DNA from: Prostheceraeus crozeri
Taxonomy: Eukaryota > Platyhelminthes > Polycladida > Euryleptidae
Assembly: GCA_907163375.1 (NCBI GenBank)
Contig: CAJQUW010003043.1
Location: 1-64,000, forward strand
Reading direction: 5' to 3'
Length of the DNA: 64,000 nt
How positions within the stretch are numbered: position 1 is the stretch's first letter; each line of letters opens with the position of its first letter. The position numbers and the translations under genes were made by a program. The notes below the pieces were generated by a model. That model did no database searches. It was not told where the DNA came from and saw only the letters and a list, made by a program, of their open reading frames with translations. Shown in pieces: positions 39,638 to 49,930 of the stretch.

Positions 39638-39671
39638 CTAAAACGGAAATTTACACATCTAAGGAAACGTT

Positions 39672-39920
39672 CTATAACATATTACAAAATGAAGAATTAC
39701 ATCGATGCTTTTCACGACAAAATGCACAAATGATATGATGGCAACGAAGAAGTAAAATGTATCTAATAAGACCACGTCTACGACACTCAAAGCACATAAG
39801 CGAATTGTCATAGGGTAGAGTTAGGAAAGGACTAGTAATTCTCCTTCTTTGATTTGCGTTTTGATGTAGCATTCTTCTCCGACTTGCGCTTCGTACCACT
39901 GCTGTTAAGGATTTGATCAA
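39672..39920 (-). CDS. Small RING-like zinc-binding protein (copy B)
   Basis: The only well-formed part is MCFECRRRG followed by a CHHIICAFC block and CREKHRC, a compact zinc-finger pattern. Upstream codons overlap the basic tail of the 235-residue protein in another frame. The stop at 39672 is 35 bp before the exonuclease exon. Conserved between copies (one residue change), which argues for real coding. Confidence 0.45.
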   Translation of the reverse strand: MIKSLTAVVRSASRRRMLHQNANQRRRITSPFLTLPYDNSLMCFECRRRGLIRYILLLRCHHIICAFCREKHRCNSSFCNML

Positions 39921-40601
39921 TTATGTCGTCCACGTTGGGTGGTTTTGGAATATATAGGATGGATTCCATATGCATGGAGAGAGAGGCTATTTTATTATCC
40001 TTATGCCGACCATAATATAGCCCATTCACTTTGAAAAGGATATCCCAAGTACCTTCTCCGAGCTCGTCGCATGTGATGGGTGTTGAATGATCTCCCTCCT
40101 TCTTATAGTAAGTGCACCAATGTGATACCGGTAGGCAAATGTGATTACCATCCCAAATCTTTCTATAGGGAGTATCCTTGTCATCTCTCGCCTTCCACTC
40201 TTGAGCAAGAGGAGTAGGAATGTCCATATTTAATGTCACGTACTCCTCAATAATATCAAGTTGGTGGCGAATGTACGGACTCACGGGGATCAGTATGTAG
40301 TCCCCATACTGATTGTGCATTATCTTGACATCCGTGGAAGGGAGCATTCCCGTTTGGAGTACTACGCCATGATCGTCATAACGCAAGACTTGTTTAAATT
40401 TACGCTGTAGCGGTGTAGGATTATGTACCTTGGTTGTTTCTTCCACTGGCCTCAGTTGTAGATGATCTGATCGTAGAGAACCTTGTAACGTTTGACCACC
40501 ATTTTGTCCTACTAGTGCAGCAGATGGAGTAGATGCCTGAAAATGGAAAAGATTGTATTAAGTTTACGTTCAAGGGAGGGAGGAAAGTAGCGACTTACCA
40601 T
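39832..40601 (-). CDS. 235-residue Polinton protein with one-codon first exon (copy B)
   Basis: Exon 1 is the ATG at 40599-40601. The intron 40598-40537 (62 bp) is GTAAGT...TTTTCAG. Exon 2 is 40536-39832, continuing M-A-S-T-P. Central blocks are GDYILIPVSPYIRHQLDII and GEGTWDILFKVNGLYYG. The C-terminal 25 residues are Lys/Ser-rich (KRKSEKNATSKRKSKKEN). It is the first gene from the right-end promoter, the mirror position of POLB. A replication-associated DNA-binding role is possible; no motif proves it. Confidence 0.65.
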
Positions 40602-40705
40602 TTTAGTTGGATAATAGAACAGGGAACTAGAGAGAGAGAGAAAATGTGCGTCCGTCACTCGTGCGATTCAACGATGGAATGATTCTCACTGTGGAAGGCT
40701 CGCTA

Positions 40706-40751
40706 TTTATATAGAAATGCTTGATTCTCATTGGATGATGATCCTCATTGG
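40706..40751 (-). promoter_or_regulatory. Right-end Polinton promoter: two CCAAT boxes and TATA (minus strand)
   Basis: Read on the minus strand, CCAAT occurs at 40751-40747 and 40734-40730 (17 bp apart). TATATAAA follows at 40713-40706, about 110 bp before the ATG exon. A short CT-rich tract (about 40641-40628) follows the TATA box. Confidence 0.75.
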
Positions 40752-41019
40752 ACAATAACATCAAGCTGATTCCAAATCTGGCCTCCGTTTACCAATCCGA
40801 GCCTTCATTCGCCCGCTGGAGCTGTTTCTTGGGAAATTCTAACTCTGTCGTTTTTCGTCAATCTCCCAAAATCTTAAATGGCGTCTCACATCTAAACGAA
40901 GACAGATAGGAACAAGCCGTTCCTTTCACTGAATTTGTCTCACTCTTAGCTTTCAAACGAGCTATGGCACGACAAAATCCGTCCACTAGAAGCCAAGATC
41001 GAAGCTAGCTGTCCAGAGG

Positions 41020-41364
41020 GGGGGGGAGGTCAGTGAAATTTGATGAAAAATGTTTTGGTGACGGTCCCAGGTCGAAATTCCACACTTTGGAAAATTTTCA
41101 AAATTTTAACCATACAAAGCCACTCTGACACTTAGGATTTTTTCAGGTGAGCTACGACAGTCCACCCTCCCAACCTGGCCGGCACACCACGCCAACCTAG
41201 ACACCACATCACCGCGCGCTATACGACGGTCGGCCAGAGGGGGGGGGACGTCAGACCCGAAGCACCACGGCGGCCGACCACGACACTCTGCCGGTCCAGA
41301 GGGGGGGGACGTCAGCGACGGCGGCCATCTTGCGCTATCCAGAAGTGGAGTTTTACTTACTACT
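41020..41364 (-). repeat. Polinton right terminal inverted repeat
   Basis: Inverse of 19850-20215, ending ...TTACTTACTACT. The adjoining 40790-41015 stretch carries the variant of the subterminal repeat also seen in copy A. Confidence 0.9.
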
Positions 41365-42862
41365 GGCGCTCAACAAGGAGATCCCGAAGGACCAGCTCTT
41401 TTTAGTGATCTGATTAATGAAATGATCCATCAACTATCCAGTCCACTCAATTTTTGGTACTTAGATGATGGTAATATCGGTGGTCCTATTGATGCAGTGG
41501 CATCTGACTTCCTTTATATTATAAAAACAGCAAGTGATCGAAATCGAAATCGACTCGAAATCTATTCTGCGAAATGTGAACTGGTTTTCCTTGGTAACCC
41601 TGATCATAGTTAACAAGAAAAAAGACATTTCATCTCTCTTTAACTCCATCTACCCTGGAATAAAGTTTACCTCGAAGAATGATCTATGTATTTTGGGAGC
41701 TCCTATTGGACATTCTGCTATCATCACATGCCTAACATCTAAGATTGAGACTCTAAAAATTTTTGCAGGAAGACTGGAGCATCAAGACGCACATGATGCT
41801 CTTTTCCTACTAAAGAATTCGTTTTCTATTCCAAGATTAACATACTTTTTGCGCACTGCACCTTGTTATAAAGAGCCTCAACTTCTTCAGAAGTACGATC
41901 AGATAATTTATGAATCATTGGAATCGCTGCTGAACATCAATCTCAGCGAAGATGCCAGGACTCAAGTGAATCTTCCGGCACGGATTGGTGGTCTCGGAAT
42001 TTACTTTGCCCAAACGCTCGCACTTTCTGCTTTTTTAGCCTCTGCGGCCGGTAGCCTTTCCTTGACTGTCAAACTTTTGAATGAAAATTCAAGCTTCCAG
42101 GATGTTGAAGTTACAAACGCCACTGTTCAGTGAAAAGCAATCACTGATGAGAACTTGCCTTCAAATAAGACCAGTCAGCGAGAATGGATGAACCCATTTC
42201 ACTTACGAGCACTATCCTCACTGTTGCCTTCTGCCAACCAACGTTCGAAGGCGCGTTTGACATCCCTTCAAAGCAGCACTGCCGGTACATGGCTATCCGC
42301 TTTCCCGATTTCTGGTTTCGGCACGAAGTTGACTGATGACCAGCTCCGGATAAACTTAGCCTTACGACTAGGATGCAAAATTGTGGAACCTCATGTATGC
42401 GTCTGTGGAGTGGAAGTTTCTGGAGATGGTCATCATGGACTTCCGTGTCAAAGAAGTGCGGGTCGACTCCCTCGACATGCCATGCTCAACGAAACAATCC
42501 AACGCGCTTTAAAGTCAATTAACATTCCTGCCATCTTTGAGCCAACGGGCCTAACAAGATCTGATGGTAAGCGCGTTAATGGAATGTCATTGACTCATTG
42601 GTCACATGGCCGAATACTTAGCACAGTTGCGGATTCCTTAGCACCCAGCCATCTTCATTTAAGTGCTAATTGTTTAGGGCGTGTCGCAGAAGAAGCGGAA
42701 AAGAAACGTAGTAAATATGAGACTTTTCTGCGACAAGGATATCAATTCACGCCCATAGCTTTTGAAACTCTTGGTGCTCCTGGGCCTGCAACGCTCGAGT
42801 TCTTGAAGGAGCTTGGAGCCAGAATCACAACAGCAACTTCGGACACTAGGTCGTTCTCCTAA
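41365..42862 (+). pseudogene. Non-LTR retrotransposon RT, 3' part, with C-terminal zinc and endonuclease-like region
   Basis: Continues the RT from 19849 across the target site. GDPEGPALFSDL and FWYLDDGNIGG (YLDD catalytic motif, about 41456) follow, then KCELVFLG. After a frameshift near 41595 comes ARIGGLGIYFAQTLALSAFL. An in-frame TGA lies at 42131-42133. The last part has CVCG ... GHHGLPC (CCHC-type cluster), then EPTGLTRSDGKRVNG and SHLHLSA. From memory of the family, this region normally reads R-P-D-G and W-D-x-T, as in a PD-(D/E)XK-type nuclease. Here Asp is Asn and WD is lost, so the nuclease looks dead. Confidence 0.75.
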
Positions 42863-43251
42863 CTAATCCAACGGATTCAATTCATTATTCTTGTGGGCAA
42901 CGCCGCCGCTGCTATAAAAGGCTGGCTGGCTGGCTGGTTTACCCGACCCCGTCCCGCGGATAGGGCTATAAAAGGCACGTTGCCGGTGTAGGAGCTTCGC
43001 CTAATTTTTTTAAAAAAATCATTATCCTGCATTTATTTTCTTTTGTTTTTTACTTACTTACTTACCTTTAAGGATTTTTATATTTAGTGAGCTTGTTGAG
43101 TTTCTGTCTTTTGTAGTTTGATATGACTCTTCAATTAACTAATATAGAATGCTTGCAACATAAAAAAAATCGAAAAGTGTGGTGCGTAATGCGACCCATT
43201 GGACAGCCCTTTATTTGTAAATATTTGTTACCATTATACTGTATTTCATAA
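42863..43251. other. 3' flank of the RT element; two TATAAAAGGC motifs
   Basis: GCTATAAAAGGC occurs at about 42911 and 42966, separated by a short (CTGG)n run. No gene is seen. The sequence becomes T-rich after 43005. Confidence 0.5.
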
Positions 43252-43840
43252 TTGTATGAATTGAAGCTCAGCATTTTCATGAAGTCGTGTATAATGACAT
43301 TGAAATTGTCAATTTCAGTCCGGTCTATATTAGCGAAATCAGACATTACTTTTAGCGCCTTATCTAAAGGCACGCTAGTACACAGGTACAAGAAAATCAA
43401 AAATAGCAAAACTTTTCTGAATGACAACAATCTTACTTTTGTAACCACAGACAAAACCAATAGATTATGCGTTACTAAAAATGAACACATTGTAGATAGA
43501 ACGGAAAGAATCTTGCGGGATGAAACAACATATAAACCTATTGAGAAAAGCAATCATAAAGCTTTAGAAAAGCAAGTCAATAAAATTGTTAACATTGTAT
43601 TTAAAGATAAATTATCGAAGTCGGAGCGTGAACCACGCTCTGAAAAATAGAGACTCAGTAAATAAGCATGAACATTGCGTTGTTTGCCATAAACTTCCAG
43701 AAAAATGTAACTGTGATATCTCCTGTGTCGTATATCAATTTACCTGCAAGATATGTATTTCCAAATGCATAGGAAAAACAACACGCTCTTTTTTTATAAC
43801 AGATATAATGAACATAAAACAGCATCAAGAACAAAAATAA
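43252..43840 (+). pseudogene. Penelope-like element with internal deletion
   Basis: Codes for NDNNLTFVTTDKTNRLCV and RDETTYKPIEKSN, the N-terminal block of Penelope-like RTs. Shortly afterwards, in another frame, it continues HCVVCHKLPEKCNCD and CKICISKCIGKTTRSF, the Cys linker and GIY-YIG start. The RT palm that should lie between is absent, and the last part of the GIY-YIG domain ends early. Bases 43655-44190 match 7500-8060 in inverse orientation. Confidence 0.65.
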
Positions 43841-44210
43841 TATCAGCGCGTTGTCAGAGCACAATAAAATTTGCGGTATGAATAATGCGTACAATAGATG
43901 ATTTTACCATTGATTTGCTGAGGTGTTTGCGTGATCCTGTAGAAACAAGTTTGGTGGAATCTCGTTTCATTGATTTTCATAAACCTTCATTGAACAGACG
44001 TCACGAGACATCTGGAGGTTCAACAATTCACATATCGCAGCATCTGATTTTATAGTCAACTGCCTTGAGAAAGGGTCAAATGAAAAAAAATGAAACGTTG
44101 GCAACGTTGTATCTACTTTATGTAATTTGTATTGTGGCATAAATACTTCGGGAGAGAATACTTTGGTCTTTGAAAATTTCTTGGTTGTGGTCCTCCCGCC
44201 CACTGCCATT

Positions 44211-44652
44211 ACTTATTTATCATCACTTAATGTTTTAGTTTTCATGTTACTTCATTAATGAAAATAATGATTCCCGTTAAGATTTTTTTGTCGCGCAGTT
44301 TATATTATATGATTATCATTCCAGTATAGCTGATCAAAAATCCTGGACAAAACATTAATTGCATTTTGATTCTCGAGCAACTTTATTCTTTATGCATGTG
44401 TAAGTCCAAAGTAGATAATTGCGACAGATTATATGACACAGGTCATGCTTGAAACGTATAATAGAGAATCAGATAGCAGACAGACGGAGCAGATTTCTGA
44501 TGTCTCAGCTTATTGGACACCACTTCGGTTAAAGAATCGTGAAATTTGTCTTTAAAACGAGCTTGCTAATTCATCACAACATGACATTAATCAGCAACAA
44601 TATTGTCGATAAAAATGTCTCTAACATTATGACACGTGATTCTGCTAATTTT
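44211..44652. other. No recognisable feature
   Basis: AT-rich, no long open frame, no repeat structure noticed. Confidence 0.4.
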
Positions 44653-44994
44653 TCACAGCATTGTTCCTTCATCTGCCACCTTTGGGAGCTGTCCAGCTAT
44701 CAGCTTGTAATTCTTCATGAGACACGCAATCATGACCAATAGAACAACAATTAATACATACACCGAAGCAAGCATAATATTGAAATAGAGAAACTTTGAA
44801 AATACGTTGCTGATCGTCTCAAGATAAAAAGTGAATCCTACCACTGATATCAAAGTTATGGCTGCAATAAAAGACACGAAGCACAGATAATGAGCGATCG
44901 TTGGACGTTTATCCCGCGTCGATGAATTCTTTTCTTTTCGATTGTCAATATTATCATTATCCAAAATAAAAGCTGTAACAGTGTCACTTGCCAT
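44653..44994 (-). CDS. Hypothetical protein with two predicted membrane helices
   Basis: The ATG at 44994 (MASDTVTAFIL) gives 113 residues. A polar N-terminus is followed by a hydrophobic segment (YLCFVSFIAAITLISVVGFTF), a short polar loop, and a second one (MLASVYVLIVVLLVMIACLM) with a short tail. The hairpin-like layout suggests a small integral membrane protein or one exon of a larger one. No relatives recognised. It is one of few frames here without transposon resemblance. Confidence 0.35.
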   Translation of the reverse strand: MASDTVTAFILDNDNIDNRKEKNSSTRDKRPTIAHYLCFVSFIAAITLISVVGFTFYLETISNVFSKFLYFNIMLASVYVLIVVLLVMIACLMKNYKLIAGQLPKVADEGTML

Positions 44995-45292
44995 GCCTCT
45001 ACAACACAAGACAAGAAGCTGTCAAGTCTGACAACAGCCTGACCGATGAAAATGCCTAAAGAGAAACTATGTGATGACCGAATGATGTAACACATGAATA
45101 TTCAGTCATTGATGACTGGACTGGCACGTGATGCTCATGGTGATGCCTGCTCCTATAAAACAGCGATCTGGGACAAATGCAAATCTCGATGACGCTAGGA
45201 ATCTGAGGTAGACGTCTCCTTCCAGGGGCATTGGAAAAATGCCCCTCTCAAATCTTGAAGACCAGCTGGCCGGTTTTAATAACGCCGGCCGG

Positions 45293-48200
45293 CAGTGTTG
45301 TATGACCGCGGCCATGAACGCGATCATTTTCAAAATTTATGACCGTGAACACGACCGTGAACGCAAATCTTCTGTGGTCATTTTAGCGGTCATGTGAAAA
45401 AATGATCAATTCAGGTAAACAATATGCGAAAATGAATAAGCTTACATTTTGATGCCGATGGTGGTTATGAAATGAATGCACAAAAAAGCATTTAACAACA
45501 ATGAAATTAAATAAAAGATAGATCAAATTGCCATGCAAAAGATGTGCGGCTGGTAGGATTCCTTACATAGGATTCCATTACATTCCTGGTCCGTATAGAT
45601 GCTCTTGTATTTACATAGTACTCGTACTAGGAAAATTATACCAGAAAATGGACGCGGGTCGCTGTAGATTCCGTTAGGACTGTCCGATTTCATTAATACT
45701 TGTTGCATTCAGATTTTCTGCTACAATTCATCTCGATCATGTTTGGTTTCTTGATCAAAATTGTAGAAGTTTGTAGCCGAGCGAAAGTAAGAACCGTATT
45801 CTCTATTATTATTAAATGATTCATGGGGGCTTGTATTAAAGAGGGGCGTTTATTAGAGAGGTAGCTTCTATGACATTGTAATATTTCATACAATGACAAA
45901 TTAAAAGCTTTTATTAATAGCAATTAATATCAATTAAAAATTACCGATCTTCCGTCTATAGATATATTTTATGCATAACTATATTATATCAAAACCGTTA
46001 ACACAAAATTAACAGTTATAGCAAAATATTACTCACTCTCAGTGTCACTGTCATCGTTGCCAGAAAGGCTGGTAATTGAAGAGTCACTTGAAGTTTCGAC
46101 GTCTTGTTCAATGTCAGTTGGACGGCTTTTCACACGTCTCTCTTGAAGCTTCGACAAAATGTCAAGCTGCTTTACAGCAAAGATATTACCGTCGTCTGAT
46201 CCACTCAATCCACACACTTGAAAGGATTTTCTGATGATATCAGTTGAAATACTGCTCCATGCCTGGATGACCCACTGGCACATCAGCAGTTTTGTTGGTG
46301 GTCGAAGATTACCTGCTTCCGTTCGATTTTGTACTAATGAACCCGTTGATGACATCCAATCGTCATAGCATTGAGAATAAGCTGCTTTAAATGGCTTGTT
46401 CCAACTTACGTCAGGAGGCTGGAGCAAACCTGTACATCCACCTGGAATCATGGCTGAGTCGGTATTGAATTTGTTTAATTTCTTCTTCACCACTTTTGTC
46501 TGATGGCATCCAAATGAGTCCCAAACAAGGAGACGACGTCCGAATGCAAAATGTCCCCAAACTTCTTCAATCCATTGCATCGTTGAGGCCTCATTCATCC
46601 ATCCATTTTCGGTAAATTTGACGATGGCTCGACCTTTCAAATTTTGTAGATCAGATGGAAATCGCTTTCCTTTGAAAACTAAAAAAGGTTTCAATTTCGT
46701 ACCGTGTGTAAGAGCAGCAAGCATAACTGTAAATTTGGTTTTGTGATTACTAGTTGAACAAATAGGAATCGATTTCACACCCGTTTCAGTCACTGTTGTT
46801 TGCTGGATCGCATCGACCCAAATCGCCGTTTCATCTGCGGCTCCAACTGAGCGATCGGGATAGCAACAATTTCTTCTGAGACCATCGACGTAAATCAAGA
46901 AACTTATAACTTTGTCCTCTACATCTTCCGGAAGTTTTTGAGCTATAGTAGTTCGACGTCGGAGGCTTAAGTTATTTCTAACAAGAAATTTACTTAGCCA
47001 GCCTTCACTGGCACTGAATGAATCATTCTCGCTTTCTTTTGTTTCATGAAATATACTTTTGGCTTTTCTCTGAATCATTTTTCTGCTGACACGAAGGTTG
47101 TCTCTTCTTCTATCTTGAATCCATTTTATCAACTGTTCGTCCAGTTGGTCGCATTTTAGTGGTCTTCCACCTCCACTCAATCGTTTAACTTTCTTTGAAT
47201 TGGATATCGAAGTAAGTAGAACTTCTTGCTTACACCATTCTCTGATGCGTTTGACAGCAGCTTGAAATTCACGAGCAGCTTTCTTATGTCCGTTTAGCGA
47301 AGTGTATAGCTGATAATTTCTCGGCCACAGAATATGATTTTCTTCACTGCTTCGCATCCATTCTACCACAACTACACCATTAAAATGACGAGAATTTTAA
47401 CCTTCATGAGCTGATGTTATTTCAGACATCAGGTTTTCCCACTGGGATAAAAATAGCATCGAACGAGAGAACAAGTCTTTGCAGGTACGGTATTTCAATT
47501 CACAAAGACCTGTTATTGTAGAGACTAGAGGGGGCCTCTATTGGAAAGGGGCGTTTATCAAAGTTTCTATTTTCATGGGGGCTTTTATTAGAGAGGGGCG
47601 TATATTAGAGAGTAGGCTTATGATAGAGAGAGTACGGTACATATCCAATTTTTCACACAATAAATTACCCTTCCATGATCTGTTATTTTGTGAGCGCGCT
47701 AACGAACACCTTGACTGCAGATGCGTCTGACGGTTGCCATTGATAACAAAAAACAATACAATAGCTTGGAATGTCTCCGGATATCAGAGGAACGCACACA
47801 TTCAGCTGTATGAAGCTATTCGATTTTTCTGACTCCAAGTCGACATGACGAGGTGTCTGCGTCACATTCTCTGCTAGTGAAACCCGGGAAGTGGGAACTC
47901 ACCTTACTACGTCAGATCATGTGCACTTTCTGTTATAAATTCTGTCTATAAATCAGTCTAAAATGTTTCTCTTGTTCACTCATACCATTAAAATCATGTA
48001 CAGGTACGGTCTTTCTATGCAGCCTAGATGTGGATATGCAAGAGCGGAAGTAGAGTTTTCACTGTAAATATAGCCTATAGCTGCGTGAACAATTACTTGA
48101 TTTTTACTAGTTTTGTAACTTCTATCGGCTAACTATGAAAATTTTATTGCATTTTAGCCCGTAATGATGTTACTCTCATCCTCTAGGCCTATTTATTCAC

Positions 48201-48415
48201 TTTACGGTTTCACTAAATGAACTGGTTATTAGCAGATTAAAGAAGGTCAGATACAAATAACCTGTCGAATCTCCAAAACTTTTCGCTTTCGGCTGACCGG
48301 TTAATTCATGTGTTTATTTTATAATGACCTTGACCGTGATCGCGTTCATTTTTGAAAAATTCTGTGTTCATGATCGTGATCGCGGTCAAAAAAATCGTGA
48401 CCACATACAACACTG
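45293..48415. mobile_element. Inverted-repeat-bounded element containing a pogo/Tigger transposase
   Basis: CAGTGTTGTATG at 45293 and its inverse CATACAACACTG at 48404-48415 begin imperfect inverted stretches rich in GACCGYGAYCRCG-type words (to about 45400 and from about 48330). Flanking GC-rich GGCCGGC sequence is also inverted. Pogo-type termini usually start CAG, but I see no TA target duplication. The link between these ends and the transposase is therefore tentative; the ends could be an older separate element. Confidence 0.45.
46029..47357 (-). CDS. pogo/Tigger-type transposase (Tc1/mariner superfamily), open frame
   Basis: The ATG at 47357 gives ~442 residues; a few codons upstream have no ATG. 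The N-terminal HTH region contains GGGRPLKCDQLDEQLIKWI. The CENP-B-like part has ASEGWLSKFLVRNNLSLRRRT. The catalytic triad is AADETAIWVD, LLVWDSFGCHQT and LQPPDVSWNKPFK, giving D, D and D as in pogo elements. The C-terminus is acidic and Ser-rich (SSDSSITSLSGNDDSD). No stop or frameshift is seen, so it is either young or domesticated. Confidence 0.85.
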   Translation of the reverse strand: MRSSEENHILWPRNYQLYTSLNGHKKAAREFQAAVKRIREWCKQEVLLTSISNSKKVKRLSGGGRPLKCDQLDEQLIKWIQDRRRDNLRVSRKMIQRKAKSIFHETKESENDSFSASEGWLSKFLVRNNLSLRRRTTIAQKLPEDVEDKVISFLIYVDGLRRNCCYPDRSVGAADETAIWVDAIQQTTVTETGVKSIPICSTSNHKTKFTVMLAALTHGTKLKPFLVFKGKRFPSDLQNLKGRAIVKFTENGWMNEASTMQWIEEVWGHFAFGRRLLVWDSFGCHQTKVVKKKLNKFNTDSAMIPGGCTGLLQPPDVSWNKPFKAAYSQCYDDWMSSTGSLVQNRTEAGNLRPPTKLLMCQWVIQAWSSISTDIIRKSFQVCGLSGSDDGNIFAVKQLDILSKLQERRVKSRPTDIEQDVETSSDSSITSLSGNDDSDTESE

Positions 48416-49159
48416 CGGCGGCCGGCCGGTTAATTTCATTAGACCCATGTCGACCGTTGACTTCAGGCATCACCTAGTCAATCATTGCAATATTAAGAGC
48501 ATGCAAATGCAACATAATCTAAGGATATATCTACACGTATGTTTCGTGACACAAATATTGCGAACTGTTCTTTTTTTAGTCATAAACGTTTATTCTGTGC
48601 CATGTATCAAAGAAAATGCAAAGTAATGGCTGAAAGGGCACTTACAAGGAAGCGTTGATAACACGTACGCAACATGTGCTTGCGCAAACTTTACCATCAT
48701 AATATACAAAATACATGAGACATAGGCATGAGACATGAGACATATTTACAAATTTTCCGAGTGATCATGATATACATCACATATTGTCACATACCATCAT
48801 ATACAAAATACATGAGACCTATATATTTACACATTTTCAGAGTGATCACGACATGTTAAAAGTTCACTGGGTGGCAGTCTTCACCATGGAACAAAAGAAT
48901 GTAAATGCTTACTATATGATATAAAAATAAATGTTGCATAATCATTTATACAAAATATACACTTTGATGATCATTCTCACAATGTGTACAGATTCACTCG
49001 GATCAATGGAAATGAGTCTCTTCTTGATCTTCATTATGATGAGAGTGTTCACTATATAACAAAAGTATGTATCTAAATAAGAATTTGCCATCAAGTATAA
49101 AATACAAGTCAAATAATTTTTTACGAAGATTTTAATTTTAACAATCGTAATCTATGAGA
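47370..49159. other. Non-coding; short repeats only
   Basis: GGGGGCTTTTATTAGAGAGG (about 47577) resembles a segment at about 45822 in the same orientation. CAGGTACGGT occurs at 47484 and 48000. A CATACAAAATACATGAGAC-like segment of about 70 bp is duplicated at 48700-48771 and 48790-48850. I see no gene. Confidence 0.4.
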
Positions 49160-49930
49160 GTACTTATTAATGCCGGAGCGTTACAAACGATGCGGGGAAA
49201 GAATCTCTGAACACGCTCAATACGTGAAATGTCGTGCTTGAGGAACGGTGAAAAGATGACATTTCCATGCTCCAAAAGAGGACGAACAAAGACAACAGAG
49301 GCTTTCACTAAGATTCGGGAGTTGTGGCAAACGATAAATATTAGGATGCAATATGCTCTGACATAGGCAGAGTTTCAACAGTTAAATTAACAAACGATTG
49401 CCGGCAACATATACATGTACATGTAGTTCAAACCCTACTTTGCCAGTGATGTAGTTCCAGAATCCTATATTCTAGCCTGCATGAATTTTGGAGGCATTGT
49501 GCATTCCTCAGCCTATCTATTGCAAAATTATTCCAGATCTTGAATAGTTTCACTACATGAAATACGTGGAGCTTAGAACTGCGAAGAATAATGGATTTCA
49601 ATGCAACCTGGGGCCTACCTAGCAGAACATCTGACTGGGGATGGTGGAAAATAAGATAAGTCAACGGCAAGCGATAAATTTTGATTGACGTTGTACAGGG
49701 ACACTCACTGAAATGAAAAATTGATGACAAGTTTGGCGAGATAATTGTTCTAGACTCTTACATGTCAGCTCGCGGTCATCAATGTAAACACAAAAGATCT
49801 GAAATTAGACTGTATGGAGAGAGTTCGCAATTGACGTCGCAAATCACTGGAATTCCCTCACAAGTGAAGAAGTAAATCTCAATCCAGTGAATCACTTTAA
49901 ATCAAGTTTGCACGTCGCACACAAAACATT
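49160..49930. pseudogene. Scrambled LINE reverse-transcriptase tails
   Basis: On the minus strand, 49320-49180 reads ILVKASVVFVRPLLEHG, then SRIERVQRFFPRI, the post-palm region of CR1/Jockey-type RTs. Also on the minus strand, 49730-49428 ends in FHVVKLFKIWNNFA, a typical C-terminal tail, but in the wrong order. On the plus strand, 49815-49930 reads REFAIDVANHWNSL, then NHFKSSLHVA, another RT tail. These are remnants of at least two elements. Confidence 0.5.

Larger units (their letters stand above)
19850..41364 (+). mobile_element. Complete Polinton/Maverick element (copy B)
   Basis: 21,515 bp. The ends are AGTAGTAAGTAAAACTCC and its exact inverse, with GGCGCT at 19844-19849 and again at 41365-41370. 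A 6-bp duplication and AG...CT termini are diagnostic for Polintons. Gene content agrees: POLB, integrase, packaging ATPase, protease, capsid protein and accessory genes. POLB, the coiled-coil gene and the PC4/TBP-like block are on the plus strand; most others are on the minus strand. POLB, integrase, protease and a small acidic gene carry inactivating changes. Confidence 0.95.
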
